Assembly: GCA_026387515.1 (NCBI GenBank)
Contig: JAPLLP010000348.1
Span: forward strand, 1-7,304
Length of the DNA: 7,304 bases
Direction: 5' to 3'
Source of the DNA: Candidatus Omnitrophota bacterium
GTDB taxonomy: Bacteria > Omnitrophota > Koll11 > Gygaellales > Profunditerraquicolaceae
Part shown: positions 5,032-7,304 of the stretch, in pieces
Position numbering within the stretch: position 1 is the stretch's first letter
Layout: the number at the start of each line of letters is the position of its first letter
Notes under the pieces: generated by a model
The model's input: only the letters and a program-made list of their open reading frames with translations
Told to the model about the DNA's origin: nothing
Databases searched by the model: none
Position numbers and translations under genes: made by a program

Positions 5032-5034
5032 GTG
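5006..5034 (-). repeat. Tandem 14-bp direct repeat at the pilin transcription start
   Basis: CACTAGGTAACCAC occurs twice without mismatch, separated by one G (period 15), reading on the minus strand from 5034 and 5019. Each unit contains the near-palindrome GGTAACC. The first copy starts about 5 bases after the -10 box, so the pair covers roughly +1 to +28. This position suits a pair of operator sites or a functional RNA leader. Confidence 0.85.
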
Positions 5035-5038
5035 TATT

Positions 5039-5067
5039 TTTATATCAATTTTTTGAAGGTTTGTCAA
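5039..5067 (-). promoter_or_regulatory. Sigma-70 type promoter of the first pilin gene
   Basis: On the minus strand TTGACA (5067-5062, 6/6) is followed after exactly 17 bases by TATAAA (5044-5039, 5/6). The spacer is AT-rich. Transcription should begin near 5032-5034, giving a leader of about 110 bases. The -35 box lies only 4 bases from the stop of the upstream decarboxylase gene. Many pilA genes in other bacteria use sigma-54; no GG-N10-GC type element is seen here. Confidence 0.88.
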
Positions 5068-5070
5068 GGA

Positions 5071-6009
5071 TTATATGTTTTCTCTGAACCAGGCGATAGT
5101 CTGGGTCAAGCCATCTACCAACTGAACCTTAGGCTTCCATTTCAAAATCTTTTTAGCCAACGTTATGTCGGGTTGACGCTGTTTAGGGTCATCCTCCGGC
5201 AAAGACTTATAAACTATGCGGCTGGTTGTCGGAATCAGTCCAGTGACCGTCTTGGCCAATTCTAAAATAGTGAACTCATTAGGGTTACCCAGGTTTATCG
5301 GAGAATTCAATCTCGCAGTTAAAAGACGTAGCAATCCCTCCACCAGATCATCCACGAAACAAAAACTGCGCGTCTGTTCCCCTTTACCATAAACCGTAAT
5401 AGGCAAACCCTTTAACGCCTGGTAAATAAAATTAGGCACTACCCTGCCGTCTTGCATACGCATCCTCGGGCCATAGGTATTAAATATCCGCGCGATCCTG
5501 ACGTCTATTCTATGCACCCGATGATATGCCATTGTAAGGGCCTCGGCAAAACGTTTGGATTCATCATAGCAGCCGCGCACACCCACGCAGTTTACGTTTC
5601 CCCAGTAGGTCTCAGTTTGAGGGTGCACCAGGGGATCACCATAGATCTCGGAGGTCGAGGCCAGGAGAAAAACAGCTCGTTTTTCTTTTGCCAATCCTAA
5701 AGCATTGTGCGTACCCAGAGAGCCGGATTTAAGGGTTTGAATGGGGAATTGCAAATAATCCTGCGGAGAGGCCAAAGACGCCAGGTGCAGCACATAATCG
5801 ACCTTCCCTTTTATATTAATGAACTTCGTCACATTGTGCCGGAGAAACTCAAAATCTTTATCCTGTAGAAGTTTCTTTATATTATCCTGGGTACCGGTAA
5901 TGAAATTATCCAGGCAGATAACCTTAAAACCTTTATCTACTAGGCGATCGCAAAGATGCGAGCCTATGAAGCCGGCTCCGCCTGTGACTACAGCCGTTTT
6001 CTTTCTCAT
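5071..6009 (-). CDS. UDP-glucuronate decarboxylase (UDP-xylose synthase type)
   Basis: This 312-residue extended short-chain dehydrogenase is expected to convert UDP-glucuronate to UDP-xylose with bound NAD, through a 4-keto intermediate. The Rossmann motif TGGAGFIGS is at 9-17. The family signatures are [20 protein letters not shown] (75-94), [21 protein letters not shown] (117-137) and [14 protein letters not shown] (143-156). The catalytic pair is Tyr148 and Lys152. Ser120-Glu121, and Arg214 in GEQTRSF, correspond to the decarboxylation residues known from ArnA and UXS enzymes. Length is typical of the bacterial soluble form. The start overlaps the epimerase stop as ATGA, with GGAG at 6015-6018. 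It is the last gene of the sugar block. No terminator separates it from the pilin promoter, so some read-through into the pilin gene is possible. Substrate is inferred from signatures. Confidence 0.88.
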   Translation of the reverse strand: MRKKTAVVTGGAGFIGSHLCDRLVDKGFKVICLDNFITGTQDNIKKLLQDKDFEFLRHNVTKFINIKGKVDYVLHLASLASPQDYLQFPIQTLKSGSLGTHNALGLAKEKRAVFLLASTSEIYGDPLVHPQTETYWGNVNCVGVRGCYDESKRFAEALTMAYHRVHRIDVRIARIFNTYGPRMRMQDGRVVPNFIYQALKGLPITVYGKGEQTRSFCFVDDLVEGLLRLLTARLNSPINLGNPNEFTILELAKTVTGLIPTTSRIVYKSLPEDDPKQRQPDITLAKKILKWKPKVQLVDGLTQTIAWFRENI

Positions 6010-6956
6010 GCTTGCTCCAATTTTTGCTTAAAATAGTCCATGGCCAACCTCAGGCCTTTTTCAAAATCCACTGACGGATAATAACCCAGCACTTTCTGCG
6101 CCCTTGATATATCCGCGCGGGTCTTAAAGACGTCTCCCGGGCGGATAGCCAGAAAAACCGGTTTAATTTTCTTTCCGGCAATACGGTTTAAAATCCTAAC
6201 TAATTCCAGAATGCTATAGTCTTTGCCATTCGCGATATTAAAAACATCGCCTTTGCCGTCATTAGCTCTACGCAAGGCACGCAAATTAGCATCCACCACA
6301 TTACCGACATAAGTAAAATCGCGCGATTGCCTACCCGTGCCATATATGGGGGGAGGCTCATTTTTCAAAATACAGCTGATGAATTTTGGCACTACCACGG
6401 CATACTCGTCATCCAAGGATTGACGCTCTCCAAAAACATTAAAATAGCGTAACGACGTAGTTGCCAGGCCGTGATGTCGGCTAAAAATCCGGCAGTAGTG
6501 TTCTCCGGTAAGTTTGGTGAGCGCGTATGGAGAGATAGGATAAGGAACAAAAGTTTCCTTCTCGGGAAAATTTTCTACATCGCCGTATATAGAACTAGAC
6601 GATGCAAAGACAAAATGCCTGATCTTGTTCTTAAACGCAGCCAAAAGCATATTAAGGGTACCGCCTATATTAACTTCATTATAGAGTCCGGGCATCCCCA
6701 TGGATTTAGGTACGCTGCGCAAGGCTGCCTGATGCAGAACGAAATCAATCCCTCTTGCTGCTTTAAAACAGGTACGTTTATTGCGGATATCGCCTTTAAT
6801 CAGCTCTATTTTATTTATTACCCTGGACAGATGCTCTTTCGTGCCGCTAGAGAAATCATCCAGCACCCGTACAGCTCGCCCTTCTTTAACCAAGCGTACT
6901 ACGATGTGCGAACCGATGAATCCGGCGCCTCCGGTAACCAAATAGCGTTCTTTCAT
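6006..6956 (-). CDS. NAD-dependent UDP-sugar 4-epimerase (GalE / WbpP-like)
   Basis: This 316-residue extended short-chain dehydrogenase inverts C4 of a UDP-sugar. The cofactor motif [10 protein letters not shown] is at 8-17, the acidic end of strand 2 (LDDFSSGT) at 32-39, and [11 protein letters not shown] at 75-85. Ser residues at 119-122 (SSSSIYGD) and Tyr144-Lys148 in SPYALTK form the catalytic triad. [10 protein letters not shown] (170-179) with YAVVVPKF and [12 protein letters not shown] closely resembles the WbpP/TviC group, which act on UDP-GlcNAc or its uronic acid. UDP-glucose or UDP-glucuronate cannot be excluded. The gene overlaps the dehydrogenase upstream and the decarboxylase downstream by 4 bases each, so all three should be co-translated. 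No strong Shine-Dalgarno is seen at its start. Confidence 0.85.
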   Translation of the reverse strand: MKERYLVTGGAGFIGSHIVVRLVKEGRAVRVLDDFSSGTKEHLSRVINKIELIKGDIRNKRTCFKAARGIDFVLHQAALRSVPKSMGMPGLYNEVNIGGTLNMLLAAFKNKIRHFVFASSSSIYGDVENFPEKETFVPYPISPYALTKLTGEHYCRIFSRHHGLATTSLRYFNVFGERQSLDDEYAVVVPKFISCILKNEPPPIYGTGRQSRDFTYVGNVVDANLRALRRANDGKGDVFNIANGKDYSILELVRILNRIAGKKIKPVFLAIRPGDVFKTRADISRAQKVLGYYPSVDFEKGLRLAMDYFKQKLEQA

Positions 6957-7304
6957 AATCTATAGATCTTCTCGTTAACAATCCCCTTATAGACATTACG
7001 CGTATCAAAGATAAGACGGGCATTTTTCAACACTAACGCATAATCGATAGAAGAATGGTCTGTAACAATAAGCACGCAATCAAATCTCTTTATTGCCCGG
7101 GGTGTCAGCTTTATTGAATCCAGGCGCAGGTGATTTATTCTTAAGTAAGGGATAAGTGGATCGTAATAAGAAATCGCGGTGTTTTTCTGCGTCAAGCCTT
7201 CAATAATATCCAGCGCCGGAGACTTGCGTAAATCCAAAACATCCTTCTTATAGGTTACCCCGACGACTAAGACCTTTGAGTTTTTTAGTTTCAAGCCGGA
7301 TTTA
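6953..7304 (-). CDS. UDP-sugar 6-dehydrogenase, C-terminal part (cut by right edge)
   Basis: These are the last 116 residues of a UDP-glucose/GDP-mannose dehydrogenase family enzyme. They correspond to the C-terminal nucleotide-sugar-binding Rossmann domain. The frame is open to the window edge (KSGLKLKNSK...), so the TTG at 7294 is an internal codon. Signatures seen are SKVLVVGVTYKKDVLDLRKS, a hallmark of the family, then SPALDIIEGL, YYDPLIPYL, CVLIVTDHSSIDY and LIFDTRNVYKG. The shape is nearest to the WbpA/WecC-like UDP-N-acetylhexosamine dehydrogenases, but the catalytic Cys domain lies outside the window. The enzyme makes a UDP-uronic acid, the substrate type used by the two genes that follow. 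The stop overlaps the epimerase start as ATGA. Confidence 0.87.
   Translation of the reverse strand, partial: KSGLKLKNSKVLVVGVTYKKDVLDLRKSPALDIIEGLTQKNTAISYYDPLIPYLRINHLRLDSIKLTPRAIKRFDCVLIVTDHSSIDYALVLKNARLIFDTRNVYKGIVNEKIYRL

Noticed and set aside
4922..5034. c-di-GMP riboswitch in the pilin leader
   Set aside because: Such riboswitches do precede pilin genes in some bacteria, but I could not find the conserved core or the tetraloop-receptor pattern. The stems seen do not match that architecture.
5006..5034. CRISPR array or recombinase attachment site
   Set aside because: There are only two units of 14 bases separated by a single base, no spacers and no integrase gene. The position at a promoter start explains it better.
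6471..6965. Plus-strand 164-codon frame antisense to the epimerase
   Set aside because: It is the shadow of a clearly conserved enzyme on the other strand, with no recognisable domain or Shine-Dalgarno.

Overview
The window reads as a piece of a chromosome in which every gene lies on the minus strand; the description below follows transcription, from high to low coordinates. Two functional blocks meet here: a nucleotide-sugar block (7304 to 5071) and a type IV pilus block (4921 to 1). Gene spacing is very tight, five junctions are 4-base ATGA overlaps, and base composition is moderate. The short major pilins, with a GFTLVEIMIVVAIIALLAAIAIP-type N-terminus and a C-terminal half rich in Ala, Asn and Tyr, resemble pilins common in Omnitrophota (former OP3) and related uncultivated Gram-negative lineages. 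The secretin points to a diderm cell. The lineage is my inference from protein style and is not proven.

Nucleotide-sugar block: the C-terminal end of a UDP-sugar 6-dehydrogenase (cut by the window edge), a complete GalE-like UDP-sugar 4-epimerase and a complete UDP-glucuronate decarboxylase (UDP-xylose synthase type). Each overlaps the next by 4 bases. Together they would oxidise, epimerise and decarboxylate UDP-sugars for a surface polysaccharide or glycan.

Pilin block: a consensus-like sigma-70 promoter (TTGACA, 17, TATAAA) begins just after the decarboxylase stop and drives a well-equipped major pilin gene, with a perfect tandem repeat at the start site, a foldable leader, a strong Shine-Dalgarno and a strong terminator. 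Behind that terminator lies a second pilin gene, 115/131 identical in the mature protein. It has no evident Shine-Dalgarno or promoter, and its similarity to the first is mosaic, as expected from gene conversion.

Assembly operon: after a second terminator comes a third, degenerate pilin-like gene lacking the prepilin peptidase motif. It is translationally coupled to pilM, pilN, pilO, a pilP-like gene and the start of a pilQ-type secretin that runs off the left edge. This set builds the inner-membrane alignment platform and outer-membrane pore of a type IV pilus.

The most unusual content is non-coding. A small family of GC-rich, inverted-repeat elements with ends ACACCCCGCGC / GCGCGGGTGT occupies both spacers around the second pilin gene. 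Copies reach the start codons of the second pilin and of the pilin-like gene. One copy can fold into a branched structure with a perfect 11-bp inner stem. No CRISPR array, tRNA, rRNA, insertion sequence or transposase gene was seen. No gene-free stretch exceeds 300 bases.
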